A stretch of 64,000 nt of DNA, taken from positions 574,346 through 638,345 of the forward strand of contig JAQNBH010000008.1 in NCBI GenBank assembly GCA_028752905.1, written 5' to 3'. The DNA is from Cladorhizidae sp. MBARI D1340-BT2. Its lineage: Eukaryota > Porifera > Demospongiae > Poecilosclerida > Cladorhizidae. How positions within the stretch are numbered: the stretch's first letter is position 1; each line of letters starts with the position of its first letter. The position numbers and the translations under genes are program-made. Below, piece after piece: positions 45,701-58,381 of this stretch. Under the pieces are notes generated by a model, which saw only the letters and a program-made list of their open reading frames with translations, had not been told where the DNA came from and did not search any database.

Positions 45701-48700
45701 CACTGGTGTTGAAGGGCCAGCATGGAGGGAACAGGGATATGAACACTGGTGTTGAAGGGTCAGCATGGAGGGAACAGGGATATGAACACTGGTGTTGAAG
45801 GGTCAGCATGGAGGGAACAGGGATATGAACACTGGTGTTGAAGGGTCAGCATGGAGGGAACAGGGATATGAACACTGGTGTTGAAGGGTCAGCATGGAGG
45901 GAACAGGGATATGAACACTGGTGTTGAAGGGCCAGCATGGAGGGAACAGGGATATGAACACTGGTGTTGAAGGGTCAGCATGGAGGGAACAGGGATATGA
46001 ACACTGGTGTTGAAGGACCAGCATGGAGGGAACAGGGATATGAACACTGGTGTTGAAGGGTCAGCATGGAGGGAACAGGGATATGAACACTGGTGTTGAA
46101 GGGTCAGCATGGAGGGAACAGGGATATGAACACTGGTGTTGAAGGGTCAGCATGGAGGGAACAGGGATATAAACACTGGTGTTGAAGGGTCAGCATGGAG
46201 GGAACAGGGATATGAACACTGGTGTTGAAGGGTCAGCATGGAGGGAACAGGGATATGAACACTGGTGTTGAAGGGTCAGCATGGAGGGAACAGGGATATG
46301 AACACTGGTGTTGAAGGGTCAGCATGGAGGGAACACGGATATGAACACTGGTGTTGCAGGGTCAGCATGGAGGGAACAGGGATATGAACACTGGTGTTGA
46401 AGGGCCAGCATGGAGGGAACAGGGATATGAACACTGGTGTTGAAGGGTCAGCATGGAGGGAACAGGGATATGAACACTGGTGTTGAAGGGTCAGCATGGA
46501 GGGAACAGGGATATGAACACTGGTGTTGAAGGGCCAGCATGGAGGGAACAGGGATATGAACACTGGTGTTGAAGGGCCAGCATGGAGGGAACAGGGATAT
46601 GAACACTGGTGTTGAAGGGTCAGCATGGAGGGAACAGGGATATGAACACTGGTGTTGAAGGGTCAGCATGGAGGGAACAGGGATATGAACACTGGTGTTG
46701 AAGGGTCAGCATGGAGGGAACAGGGATATGAACACTGGTGTTGAAGGGCCAGCATGGAGGGAACAGGGATATGAACACTGGTGTTGAAGGACCAGCATGG
46801 AGGGAACAGGGATATGAACACTGGTGTTGAAGGGTCAGCATGGAGGGAACAGGGATATGAACACTGGTGTTGAAGGGTCAGCATGGAGGGAACAGGGATA
46901 TGAACACTGGTGTTGAAGGGCCAGCATGGAGGGAACAGTGATATGAACACTGGTGTTGAAGGACCAGCATGGAGGGAACAGGGATATGAACACTGGTGTT
47001 GAAGGGTCAGCATGGAGGGAACAGGGATATGAACACTGGTGTTGAAGGGCCAGCATGGAGGGAACAGGGATATGAACACTGGTGTTGAAGGGCCAGCATG
47101 GAGGGAACAGGGATATGAACACTGGTGTTGAAGGGCCAGCATGGAGGGAACAGGGATATGTACACTGGTGTTGAAGGGTCAGCATGGAGGGAACAGGGAT
47201 ATGAACACTGGTGTTGAAGGGTCAGCATGGAGGGAACAGGGATATGAACACTGGTGTTGAAGGGCCAGCATGGAGGGAACAGGGATATGAACACTGGTGT
47301 TGAAGGGTGAGCATGGAGGGAACAGGGATATGAACACTGGTGTTGAAGGACCAGCATGGAGGGAACAGGGATATGAACACTGGTGTTGAAGGGTCAGCAT
47401 GGAGGGAACAGGGATATGAACACTGGTGTTGAAGGGTGAGCATGGAGGGAACAGGGATATGAACACTGGTGTTGAAGGACCAGCATGGAGGGAACAGGGA
47501 TATGAACACTGGTGTTGAAGGGTCAGCATGGAGGGAACAGGGATATGAACACTGGTGTTGAAGGGTCAGCATGGAGGGAACAGGGATATGAACACTGGTG
47601 TTGAAGGGTCAGCATGGAGGGAACAGGGATATGAACACTGGTGTTGAAGGACCAGCATGGAGGGAACAGGGATATGAACACTGGTGTTGAAGGGTCAGCA
47701 TGGAGGGAACAGGGATATGAACACTGGTGTTGAAGGGTCAGCATGGAGGGAACAGGGATATGAACACTGGTGTTGAAGGGCCAGCATGGAGGGAACAGGG
47801 ATATGAACACTGGTGTTGAAGGGTCAGCATGGAGGGAACAGGGATATGAACACTGGTGTTGAAGGGTCAGCATGGAGGGAACAGGGATATGAACACTGGT
47901 GTTGAAGGGTCAGCATGGAGGGAACAGGGATATGAACACTGGTGTTGAAGGGCCAGCATGGAGGGAACAGGGATATGAACACTGGTGTTGAAGGACCAGC
48001 ATGGAGGGAACAGGGATATGAACACTGGTGTTGAAGGGCCAGCATGGAGGGAACAGGGATATGAACACTGGTGTTGAAGGACCAGCATGGAGGGAACAGG
48101 GATATGAACACTGGTGTTGAAGGGTCAGCATGGAGGGAACAGGGATATGAACACTGGTGTTGAAGGGTCAGCATGGAGGGAACAGGGATATGAACACTGG
48201 TGTTGAAGGACCAGCATGGAGGGAACAGGGATATGAACACTGGTGTTGAAGGACCAGCATGGAGGGAACAGGGATATGAACACTGGTGTTGAAGGGTCAG
48301 CATGGAGGGAACAGGGATATGAACACTGGTGTTGAAGGGCCAGCATGGAGGGAACAGGGATATGAACACTGGTGTTGAAGGACCAGCATGGAGGGAACAG
48401 GGATATGAACACTGGTGTTGAAGGACCAGCATGGAGGGAACAGGGATATGAACACTGGTGTTGAAGGGTCAGCATGGAGGGAACAGGGATATGAACACTG
48501 GTGTTGAAGGGCCAGCATGGAGGGAACAGGGATATGAACACTGGTGTTGAAGGGTCAACATGGAGGGAACATGGATATGAACACTGGTGTTGAAGGGTCA
48601 GCATGGAGGGAACAGGGATATGAACACTGGTGTTGAAGGGCCTGCATGGAGGGAACAGGGATATGAACACTGGTGTTGAAGGGTCAGCATGGAGGGAACA

Positions 48701-51700
48701 GGGATATGAACACTGGTGTTGAAGGGCCTGCATGGAGGGAACAGGGATATGAACACTGGTGTTGAAGGGTCAGCATGGAGGGAACAGGGATATGAACACT
48801 GGTGTTGAAGGGTCAGCATGGAGGGAACAGGGATATGAACACTGGTGTTGAAGGGTCAGCATGGAGGGAACAGGGATATGAACACTGGTGTTGAAGGGTC
48901 AGCATGGAGGGAACAGGGATATGAACACTGGTGTTGAAGGGTCAGCATGGAGGGAACAGGGATATGAACACTGGTGTTGAAGGGTCAGCATGGAGGGAAC
49001 AGGGATATGAACACTGGTGTTGAAGGGTCAGCATGGAGGGAACAGGGATATGAACACTGGTGTTGAAGGACCAGCATGGAGGGAACAGGGATATGAACAC
49101 TGGTGTTGAAGGGCCAGCATGGAGGGAACAGGGATATGAACACTGGTGTTGAAGGACCAGCATGGAGGGAACAGGGATATGAACACTGGTGTTGAAGGGT
49201 CAGCATGGAGGGAACAGGGATATGAACACTGGTGTTGCAGGGTCAGCATGGAGGGAACAGGGATATGAACACTGGTGTTGAAGGGTCAGCATGGAGGGAA
49301 CAGGGATATGAACACTGGTGTTGAAGGGCCAGCATGGAGGGAACAGGGATATGAACACTGGTGTTGAAGGACCAGCATGGAGGGAACAGGGATATGAACA
49401 CTGGTGTTGAAGGGCCAGCATGGAGGGAACAGGGATATGAACACTGGTGTTGAAGGACCAGCATGGAGGGAACAGGGATATGAACACTGGTGTTGAAGGG
49501 TCAACATGGAGGGAACAGGGATATGAACACTGGTGTTGAAGGGTCAGCATGGAGGGAACAGGGATATGAATACTGGTGTTGAAGGGTCAGCATGGAGGGA
49601 ACAGGGATATGAACACTGGTGTTGAAGGACCAGCATGGAGGGAACAGGGATATGAACACTGGTGTTGAAGGGTCAGCATGGAGGGAACAGGGATATGAAC
49701 ACTGGTGTTGAAGGGTCAGCATGGAGGGAACAGGGATATGAACACTGGTGTTGAAGGGCCAGCATGGAGGGAACAGGGATATGAACACTGGTGTTGAAGG
49801 GCCAGCATGGAGGGAACAGGGATATGAACACTGGTGTTGAAGGACCAGCATGGAGGGAACAGGGATATGAACACTGGTGTTGAAGGACCAGCATGGAGGG
49901 AACAGGGATATAAACACTGGTGTTGAAGGGTCAGCATGGAGGGAACAGGGATATGAACACTGGTGTTGAAGGGTCAGCATGGAGGGAACAGGGATATGAA
50001 CACTGGTGTTGAAGGGTCAGCATGGAGGGAACAGGGATATGAACACTGGTGTTGAAGGGTCAGCATGGAGGGAACAGGGATATGAACACTGGTGTTGAAG
50101 GGTCAGCATGGAGGGAACAGGGATATGAACACTGGTGTTGAAGGTAGAGCATGGAGGGAACAGGGATATGAACACTGGTGTTGAAGGTAGAGCATGGAGG
50201 GAACAGGGATATGAACACTGGTGTTGAAGGGCCAGCATGGAGGGAACAGGGATATGAACACTGGTGTTGAAGGGTCAGCATGGAGGGAACAGGGATATGA
50301 ACACTGGTGTTGAAGGGTCAGCATGGAGGGAACAGGGATATGAACACTGGTGTTGAAGGGTCAGCATGGAGGGAACAGGGATATGAACACTGGTGTTGAA
50401 GGGCCAGCATGGAGGGAACAGGGATATGAACACTGGTGTTGAAGGGTCAGCATGGAGGGAACAGGGATATGAACACTGGTGTTGAAGGGCCAGCATGGAG
50501 GGAACAGGGATATGAACACTGGTGTTGAAGGGCCAGCATGGAGGGAACAGGGATATGAACACTGGTGTTGAAGGGTCAGCATGGAGGGAACAGGGATATG
50601 AACACTGGTGTTGAAGGGTCAGCATGGAGGGAACAGGGATATGAACACTGGTGTTGAAGGACCAGCATGGAGGGAACAGGGATATGAACACTGGTGTTGA
50701 AGGGCCAGCATGGAGGGAACAGGGATATGAACACTGGTGTTGAAGGTAGAGCATGGAGGGAACAGGGATATGAACACTGGTGTTGAAGGGTCAGCATGGA
50801 GGGAACAGGGATATGAACACTGGTGTTGAAGGGTCAGCATGGAGGGAACAGGGATATGAACACTGGTGTTGAAGGACCAGCATGGAGGGAACAGGGATAT
50901 GAACACTGGTGTTGAAGGGCCAGCATGGAGGGAACAGGGATATGAACACTGGTGTTGAAGGGCCAGCATGGAGGGAACAGGGATATGAACACTGGTGTTG
51001 AAGGGTCAGCATGGAGGGAACAGGGATATGAACACTGGTGTTGAAGGGCCAGCATGGAGGGAACAGGGATATGAACACTGGTGTTGAAGGGCCAGCATGG
51101 AGGGAACAGGGATATGAACACTGGTGTTGAAGGGTCAGCATGGAGGGAACAGGGATATGAACACTGGTGTTGAAGGGCCAGCATGGAGGGAACAGGGATA
51201 TTAACACTACCAGTGTTGAAGGGTCAGCATGGAGGGAACAGGGATATGAACACTGGTGTTGAAGGGTCAGCATGGAGGGAACAGGGATATGAACACTGGT
51301 GTTGAAGGGTCAGCATGGAGGGAACAGGGATATGAACACTGGTGTTGAAGGACCAGCATGGAGGGAACAGGGATATGAACACTGGTGTTGAAGGGTCAGC
51401 ATGGAGGGAACAGGGATATGAACACTGGTGTTGAAGGGTCAGCATGGAGGGAACAGGGATATGAACACTGGTGTTGAAGGGCCAGCATGGAGGGAACAGG
51501 GATATGAACACTGGTGTTGAAGGGCCAGCATGGAGGGAACAGGGATATGAACACTGGTGTTGAAGGGTCAGCATGGAGGGAACAGGGATATGAACACTGG
51601 TGTTGAAGGGTCAGCATGGAGGGAACAGGGATATGAACACTGGTGTTGAAGGGTCAGCATGGAGGGAACAGGGATATGAACACTGGTGTTGAAGGGTCAG

Positions 51701-52203
51701 CATGGAGGGAACAGGGATATGAACACTGGTGTTGAAGGGTCAGCATGGAGGGAACAGGGATATGAACACTGGTGTTGAAGGGACAGCATGGAGGGAACAG
51801 GGATATGAACACTGGTGTTGAAGGGCCAGCATGGAGGGAACAGGGATATGAACACTGGTGTTGAAGGGTCAGCATGGAGGGAACAGGGATATGAACACTG
51901 GTGTTGAAGGGTCAGCATGGAGGGAACAGGGATATGAACACTGGTGTTGAAGGGTCAGCATGGAGGGAACAGGGATATGAACACTGGTGTTGAAGGGTCA
52001 GCATGGAGGGAACACGGATATGAACACTGGTGTTGAAGGGCCAGCATGGAGGGAACAGGGATATGAACACTGGTGTTGAAGGGTCAGCATGGAGGGAACA
52101 CGGATATGAACACTGGTGTTGAAGGACCAGCATGGAGGGAACAGGGATATGAACACTGGTGTTGAAGGACCAGCATGGAGGGAACAGGGATATGAACACT
52201 GGT
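42760..52203. repeat. 43-bp minisatellite, ~219 units (9.4 kb)
   Basis: Units contain cagcatggagggaacagg, with point variants at a few positions (gtcagc, gccagc, accagc; tatgaa, tatgta). Marker variants show nested higher-order copies of 387 bp and 1594 bp. Since 43 is not a multiple of three, each minus-strand frame rotates, giving many identical 73- to 332-codon artefact frames. It lies in ELP5 intron 2. Confidence 0.98.
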
Positions 52204-52364
52204 GGTCACATAGTGTGAACAGATAGCTCCAGTAATGAAGTCGAGTGCAATTGCTGCCCGCAGTAACATAATGAGAGTATGTGTCCCCAGCAAACCACAC
52301 TATCTCATATTAATAGCATACAATAATAAGGGCGATGAAGAAACGCTTCAGGTAGTTCTCATGT

Positions 52365-52640
52365 AGCCAGTTCAGGTGTGGCATTAAGGAAGACACTGCA
52401 TTAGGAGATCATAGCAGCCATCATAGTAGGTGGCCAGTTCAGGTGTGGCATTAAGGAAGACACTGCATTAGGAGATCATAGCAGCCATCATATAGGTGGC
52501 CAGTTCTGGTGTGGCATTAAGGAAGACACTGCATTAGGAGATCATAGCAGCCATCATAGTAGGTGGCCAGTTCAGGTGTGGCATTAAGGAAGACACTGCA
52601 TTAGGAGATCATAGCAGCCATCATAGTAGGTGGCCAAGTG
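52365..52640. repeat. 67-bp minisatellite, 4 units
   Basis: Units contain gtggcattaaggaagaca. Confidence 0.93.
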
Positions 52641-52689
52641 GCATAGAACAGGTACATTGTGGAGCTCATTTAAATGTCCCACAAAAGGT

Positions 52690-52880
52690 TTCTACAACAT
52701 TTGATGTTTTGAATTAGCACAGAGACCATTGCTCAAGACTTGCTTCTTTGTGAGTGAAATATCAAAAGAATTCCAACATGACTGTATCATTGTGGAGCGC
52801 AACTTGATAAGTCGAACAGCTGAAACAAACCCTTCACTGGTGTCAGTGGCGGCTGCTACAAGAAAGACCTCCATTCATAA
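52690..52880 (-). pseudogene. hAT transposase C-terminal dimerisation-region relic
   Basis: The minus-strand frame carries AAATDTSEGFVSAVRLIK then LRSTMIQ. This matches the hAT C-terminal pattern 'A-T-x-x-S-E-R-x-F-S-A-x-R-x-I-K-x-x-L-R-S-T-M'. The conserved Arg-Ser of SERSF is altered and the frame ends soon after. It is a small decayed fragment in ELP5 intron 2. A link to the first hAT relic at 1.1-1.95 kb (same class, complementary domains) is possible but untested. Confidence 0.6.
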
Positions 52881-52909
52881 ACACAAGCTTGGCAAAAACA
52901 ACACAGATT

Positions 52910-53119
52910 CTAAAGACTGTCCCCATGTGGCCCTGGCAACTTGTCAAAGCAGCCTGGCCAGGAGGACGTCATTGTGATGCTGTTGGAAGTGTTGCTATGA
53001 AGGTTGAAATGGCTTGTCACCAACTTCTGGCTACGCAAAATGGGATTGAGATGTTCCTTGCTCTCTTTGTCAGTGTCATCCACTTCATATAGCAGCTGCA
53101 GTGTTGCTAGGGTGGAGGC
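52910..53119 (-). other. Unassigned minus-strand open segment, 69 codons
   Basis: Preceded by a good acceptor-like sequence (attgtgttcag) and open to TAG at 52910. Composition is protein-like (LATLQLLYEVDDTDKESKE). It may be an upstream part of the adjacent hAT relic or a stray exon. No family recognised. Confidence 0.25.
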
Positions 53120-53224
53120 CTGAACACAATCACAATCCTTTAATAAAAGGTCTTTAAAATCTTAAGATGATCTTATGACATCACATCAGCTTTTTAATGT
53201 ATAATAAAAATAAAATAAATTTTG

Positions 53225-53610
53225 GCTACCCCCTTGCAAATTTACCCTGGTAGTTACTACACCCCTGAAAATTTACCCTGGTCATTACTACACCCATGCA
53301 AATTTACCCTGGTCGTTATAACACCCCTGAAAATTTACCCTGGTGGTTACTACACCCATGCAAATTTACGCTGGTGGTTACTACACCCATGCAAAGTTAC
53401 CCTGATTGTTACTACACCCCTGCAAATTTACCCTGGTGGTGGCTACACCCCTGCAAATTTACCCTGGTGGTGGCCACCCCCATGCAAATTTACCCTGGTG
53501 GTTACTACACCCCTGCAAATTTACCCTGGTGGTGGCTATCCCCCTGCCAATTTACCATAGTGTTGCTACACCCCTGCATATTTACCCTTGTGGTTGCCAC
53601 ACCCCTGTAT
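53225..53610. repeat. 31-bp minisatellite, ~12 units
   Basis: Units contain cctgcaaatttaccctgg. It ends 14 bp before ELP5 exon 3. Confidence 0.95.
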
Positions 53611-53623
53611 GTAACATCTGCAG

Positions 53624-53704
53624 ATGTGGGTGTGTGCAAGTGTTCCTGTTTGAAGTTACTGCAAAGTCATGGCTGAAGGGATTGCCATGCAACGTGGCCT
53701 CAAA
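53624..53704 (+). CDS. Elongator complex protein 5, exon 3
   Basis: The acceptor is taacatctgcag and the donor GTATGT after 53704. One base completes the split codon of exon 2. The frame then encodes CGCVQVFLFEVTAKSW and LKGLPCNVAS. The V-x-V-F-x-F-E-V strand is the second conserved beta-strand of ELP5 and follows the GRALLK helix at the expected distance. The exon leaves two bases, which do not match the phase of the terminal exon, so at least one middle exon is missing between them. Confidence 0.75.
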
Positions 53705-53724
53705 GTATGTTAATCCTGAATGCT

Positions 53725-56700
53725 GTTTAGTAGTGAGTGTGTGGACTATATTAGCAGTGAGTGTGTGTAGACTATATTAGTAGTGAGTGTGTGTGGACTA
53801 TATTAGCAGTGAGTGTGTGTGGACTATATTAGCAGTGAGTGTGTGTGGACTATATTAGTAGTGAGTGTGTGTGGACTATATTAGTAGTGAGTGTGTGTGG
53901 ACTATATTAGCAGTGAGTGTGTGTGGACTATATTAGTAGTGAGTGTGTGTAGACTATATTAGCAGTGAGTGTGTGTAGACTATATTAGTAGTGAGTGTGT
54001 GTGGACTATATTAGCAGTGAGTGTGTGTAGACTATATTAGTAGTGAGTGTGTGTGGACTATATTAGTAGTGAGTGTGTGTGGACTATATTAGTAGTGAGT
54101 GTGTGTGGACTATATTAGTAGTGAGTGTGTGTGGACTATATTAGTAGTGAGTGTGTGTGGACTATATTAGCAGTGAGTGTGTGTGGACTATATTAGCAGT
54201 GAGTGTGTGTGGACTATATTAGCAGTGAGTGTGTGTGGACTATATTAGTAGTGAGTGTGTGTAGACTATATTAGCAGTGAGTGTGTGTAGACTATATTAG
54301 CAGTGAGTGTGTGTGGACTATATTAGTAGTGAGTGTGTGTAGACTATATTAGTAGTGAGTGTGTGTGGACTATATTAGTAGTGAGTGTGTGTGGACTATA
54401 TTAGTAGTGAGTGTGTGTAGACTATATTAGTAGTGAGTGTGTGTGGACTATATTAGTAGTGAGTGTGTGTGGACTATATTAGTAGTGAGTGTGTGTGGAC
54501 TATATTAGCAGTGAGTGTGTGTGGACTATATTAGTAGTGAGTGTGTGTGGACTATATTAGTAGTGAGTGTGTGTGGACTATATTAGCAGTGAGTGTGTGT
54601 GGACTATATTAGTAGTGAGTGTGTGTGGACTATATTAGTAGTGAGTGTGTGTGGACTATATAAGTAGTGAGTGTGTGTAGACTATATTAGCAGTGAGTGT
54701 GTGTGGACTATATTAGTAGTGAGTGTGTGTGGACTATATTAGTAGTGAGTGTGTGTGAACTATATTAGTAGTGAGTGTGTGTGGACTATATTAGTAGTGA
54801 GTGTGTGTGGACTATATTAGTAGTGAGTGTGTGTAGACTATATTAGCAGTGAGTGTGTGTGGACTATATTAGCAGTGAGTGTGTGTGGACTATATTAGTA
54901 GTGAGTGTGTGTGGACTATATTAGTAGTGAGTGTGTGTGGACTATATTAGTAGTGAGTGTGTGTGGACTATATTAGTAGTGAGTGTGTGTGGACTATATT
55001 AGCAGTGAGTGTGTGTAAGACTATATTAGCAGTGAGTGTGTGTAGACTATATTAGTAGTGAGTGTGTGTGGACTATATTAGTAGTGAGTGTGTGTAGACT
55101 ATATTAGTAGTGAGTGTGTGTAGACTATATTAGTAGTGAGTGTGTGTGGACTATATTAGTAGTGAGTGTGTGTAGACTATATTAGTAGTGAGTGTGTGTA
55201 GACTATAATTAGTAGTGAGTGTGTGTGGACTATATTAGTAGTGAGTGTGTGTGGACTATATTAGTAGTGAGTGTGTGTAGACTATATTAGTAGTGAGTGT
55301 GTGTAGACTATATTAGTAGTGAGTGTGTGTGGACTATATTAGCAGTGAGTGTGTATTAGTAGTGAGTGTGTGTGGACTATATTAGTAGTGAGTGTGTGTG
55401 GACTATATTAGCAGTGAGTGTGTGTAGACTATATTAGTAGTGAGTGTGTGTGGACTATATTAGTAGTGAGTGTGTGTGGACTATATTAGTAGTGAGTGTG
55501 TGTGGACTATATTAGCAGTGAGTGTGTGTGGACTATATTAGTAGTGAGTGTGTGTGGACTATATTAGTAGTGAGTGTGTGTGGACTATATTAGCTAGTGA
55601 GTGTGTGTGGACTATATTAGTAGTGAGTGTGTGTGGACTATATTAGTAGTGAGTGTGTGTGGACTATATTAGTAGTGAGTGTGTGTGGACTATATTAGTC
55701 AGTGAGTGTGTGTAGACTATATTAGTAGTGAGTGTGTGTAGACTATATTAGTAGTGAGTGTGTGTAGACTATATTAGTAGTGAGTGTGTGTGGACTATAT
55801 TAGTAGTGAGTGTGTGTAGACTATATTAGTAGTGAGTGTGTGTGGACTATATTAGTAGTGAGTGTGTGTGGACTATATTAGTAGTGAGTGTGTGTGGACT
55901 ATATTAGCAGTGAGTGTGTGTAGACTATATTAGTAGTGAGTGTGTGTAGACTATATTAGTAGTGAGTGTGTGTGGACTATATTAGCAGTGAGTGTGTGTA
56001 GACTATATTAGCAGTGAGTGTGTGTGGACTATATTAGTAGTGAGTGTGTGTAGACTATATTAGTAGTGAGTGTGTGTAGGACTATATTAGTAGTGAGTGT
56101 GTGTAGACTATATTAGTAGTGAGTGTGTGTGGACTATATTAGCAGTGAGTGTGTGTGGACTATATTAGTAGTGAGTGTGTGTGGACTATATTAGTAGTGA
56201 GTGTGTGTAGACTATATTAGTAGTGAGTGTGTGTAGACTATATTAGTAGTGAGTGTGTGTGGACTATATTAGTAGTGAGTGTGTGTGGACTATATTAGCA
56301 GTGAGTGTGTGTGGACTATATTAGTAGTGAGTGTGTGTGGACTATATTAGTAGTGAGTGTGTGTGGACTATATTAGTAGTGAGTGTGTGTGGACTATATT
56401 AGCAGTGAGTGTGTGTGGACTATATTAGTAGTGAGTGTGTGTGGACTATATTAGTAGTGAGTGTGTGTGGACTATATTAGTAGTGAGTGTGTGTAGACTA
56501 TATTAGTAGTGAGTGTGTGTGGACTATATTAGCAGTGAGTGTGTGTAGGACTATATTAGTAGTGAGTGTGTGTGGACTATATTAGCAGTGAGTGTGTGTG
56601 GACTATATTAGTAGTGAGTGTGTGTGGACTATATTAGTAGTGAGTGTGTGTGGACTATATTAGTAGTGAGTGTGTGTGGACTATATTAGTAGTGAGTGTG

Positions 56701-57326
56701 TGTGGACTATATTAGTAGTGAGTGTGTGTGGACTATATTAGTAGTGAGTGTGTGTGGACTATATTAGTAGTGAGTGTGTGTGGACTATATTAGTAGTGAG
56801 TGTGTGTGGACTATATTAGTAGTGAGTGTGTGTGGACTATATTAGTAGTGAGTGTGTGTAGACTATATTAGTAGTGAGTGTGTGTGGACTATATTAGTAG
56901 TGAGTGTGTGTGGACTATATTAGTAGTGAGTGTGTGTGGACTATATTAGTAGTGAGTGTGTGTGGACTATATTAGTAGTGAGTGTGTGTGGACTATATTA
57001 GTAGTGAGTGTGTGTGGACTATATTAGTAGTGAGTGTGTGTGGACTATATTAGTAGTGAGTGTGTGTGGACTATATTAGTAGTGAGTGTGTGTGGACTAT
57101 ATTAGTAGTGAGTGTGTGTAGACTATATTAGTAGTGAGTGTGTGTGGACTATATTAGTAGTGAGTGTGTGTAGACTATATTAGTAGTGAGTGTGTGTGGA
57201 CTATATTAGCAGTGAGTGTGTGTAGACTATATTAGTAGTGAGTGTGTGTGGACTATATTAGCAGTGAGTGTGTGTGGACTATATTAGTAGTGAGTGTGTG
57301 TAGACTATATTAGTAGTGAGTGTGTG
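53725..57326. repeat. 26-bp minisatellite, at least 138 units, running into the gap
   Basis: Units contain actatattagtagtgagt with g/a and t/c variants (tggact/tagact, tagtag/tagcag). The array begins about 20 bp after the donor of ELP5 exon 3 and is cut by the N run, so its true length is unknown. Confidence 0.98.
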
Positions 57327-57426
57327 NNNNNNNNNNNNNNNNNNNNNNNNNNNNNNNNNNNNNNNNNNNNNNNNNNNNNNNNNNNNNNNNNNNNNNNNNN
57401 NNNNNNNNNNNNNNNNNNNNNNNNNN
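57327..57426. other. Assembly gap, 100 N
   Basis: Exactly 100 N, a conventional placeholder of unknown true size, placed at the end of a tandem array. Confidence 0.99.
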
Positions 57427-57935
57427 CTTGGGTTTTGTATAATTCTGTTAGTGTAAACATCACAATTGTGGGTTCTAACTTCATCCATAAATGTCAATTA
57501 GGTTTGATTTCCTTTGCATGCCTCATCATTTAGTCCCCAAGATAAAGTTGCACTCCTTCCAAAGTCTTTCACATTCACTTATCCACCAGAAGTCGAGCAT
57601 GAGTGGGGCAAAGAATATTCATAGTGTTTTTTTTTACACAATTGTTGTGCAGTGACCAGGTATATAGCAAAATAGTTGCTATATACAGCATCGTTGTGGC
57701 CAAGTGAAGATGAAATGTTGCTAAGCTAAGGTGTTATTACCATACACAAGTGGACTCAAAATATATATATATAGCTCAAGACAAAGCAAAGAGCTGGTTC
57801 CTCATGTAATCCGGCATTACATCACATGCAGTCGTGAATGAACTTGAGTGACCTTGAAATGAGTTTTAACGATGTCCTGTAATGTATGTGGATGTGGTTC
57901 TGCACTAACCATGCTCCTCTGTGTCTTGGCTGTAG
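57427..57935. other. ELP5 intron remnant before the terminal exon
   Basis: Unique, AT-rich, with a short (ta)n near 57763. No middle ELP5 exon could be recognised here. Confidence 0.5.
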
Positions 57936-58232
57936 ACTGAAACTTGTAATATCTCCAAAGACTATGTTTCCATGGAGACCACCACACAAGACACCGTCAG
58001 TCAGACTAAGCCACATACTTCTCACAACGATCCCGCTGCTAACTTGACCTTCAACCTGCGACTTAGTTCACGGGAGAAGGAGGCGCGGTCTCAAGTGGTA
58101 CTGCCTTACACCACTCAACAGCAGCTGCAACTGGGCCACACGGCAGAGCCTGCCCAGCAAATAGAAGATGAACAAGAGGATGACCAGGAAGAGGACTTTG
58201 ATTCCGACCCTGATGATGATTTGGACTTCTAG
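57936..58232 (+). CDS. Elongator complex protein 5, terminal exon
   Basis: The acceptor (gtcttggctgtag) precedes 57936 and the TAG stop is at 58230-58232. The exon encodes about 98 residues. It contains DPAANLTFNLRLSSREKEAR and QVVLPYT, the conserved ELP5 C-terminal block (L-T-F-N-L-x-L-S...R...LPY), then a Gln-rich linker and an acidic end DSDPDDDLDF. The acidic PDDDLD terminus is characteristic of ELP5. The phase-0 frame at the exon start does not match exon 3, which indicates missing exons, probably in the gap. It acts in the Elongator complex in the cytoplasm. Confidence 0.92.
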   Translation, partial: TETCNISKDYVSMETTTQDTVSQTKPHTSHNDPAANLTFNLRLSSREKEARSQVVLPYTTQQQLQLGHTAEPAQQIEDEQEDDQEEDFDSDPDDDLDF

Positions 58233-58375
58233 AATGTCATTATACACCATACTGTGTAATCACTATTTTCTAAAGACTTCCAGAATGCATTACCATATTG
58301 TCTCATCACTATGGGTTTATCATAAGCACTAAAGTATAAATAATTGTTGTTTTATTGCGAACTACTTGCGAACTC

Positions 58376-58381
58376 AATAAA
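58376..58381 (+). terminator. Polyadenylation signal AATAAA of ELP5
   Basis: Canonical hexamer 144 bp after the stop codon. A GT/T-rich stretch follows. Confidence 0.7.

Noticed and set aside
42715..52300. Dozens of near-identical 73- to 332-codon minus-strand frames resembling a repeat protein family
   Set aside because: They are frame rotations of a 43-bp unit, not genes. Stop and start positions recur with the array.
52729..53092. Plus-strand frames as middle ELP5 exons
   Set aside because: No match to ELP5 strands or helices. Minus-strand hAT features explain part of the region, and phase at exon 3 fits exon 2 directly.
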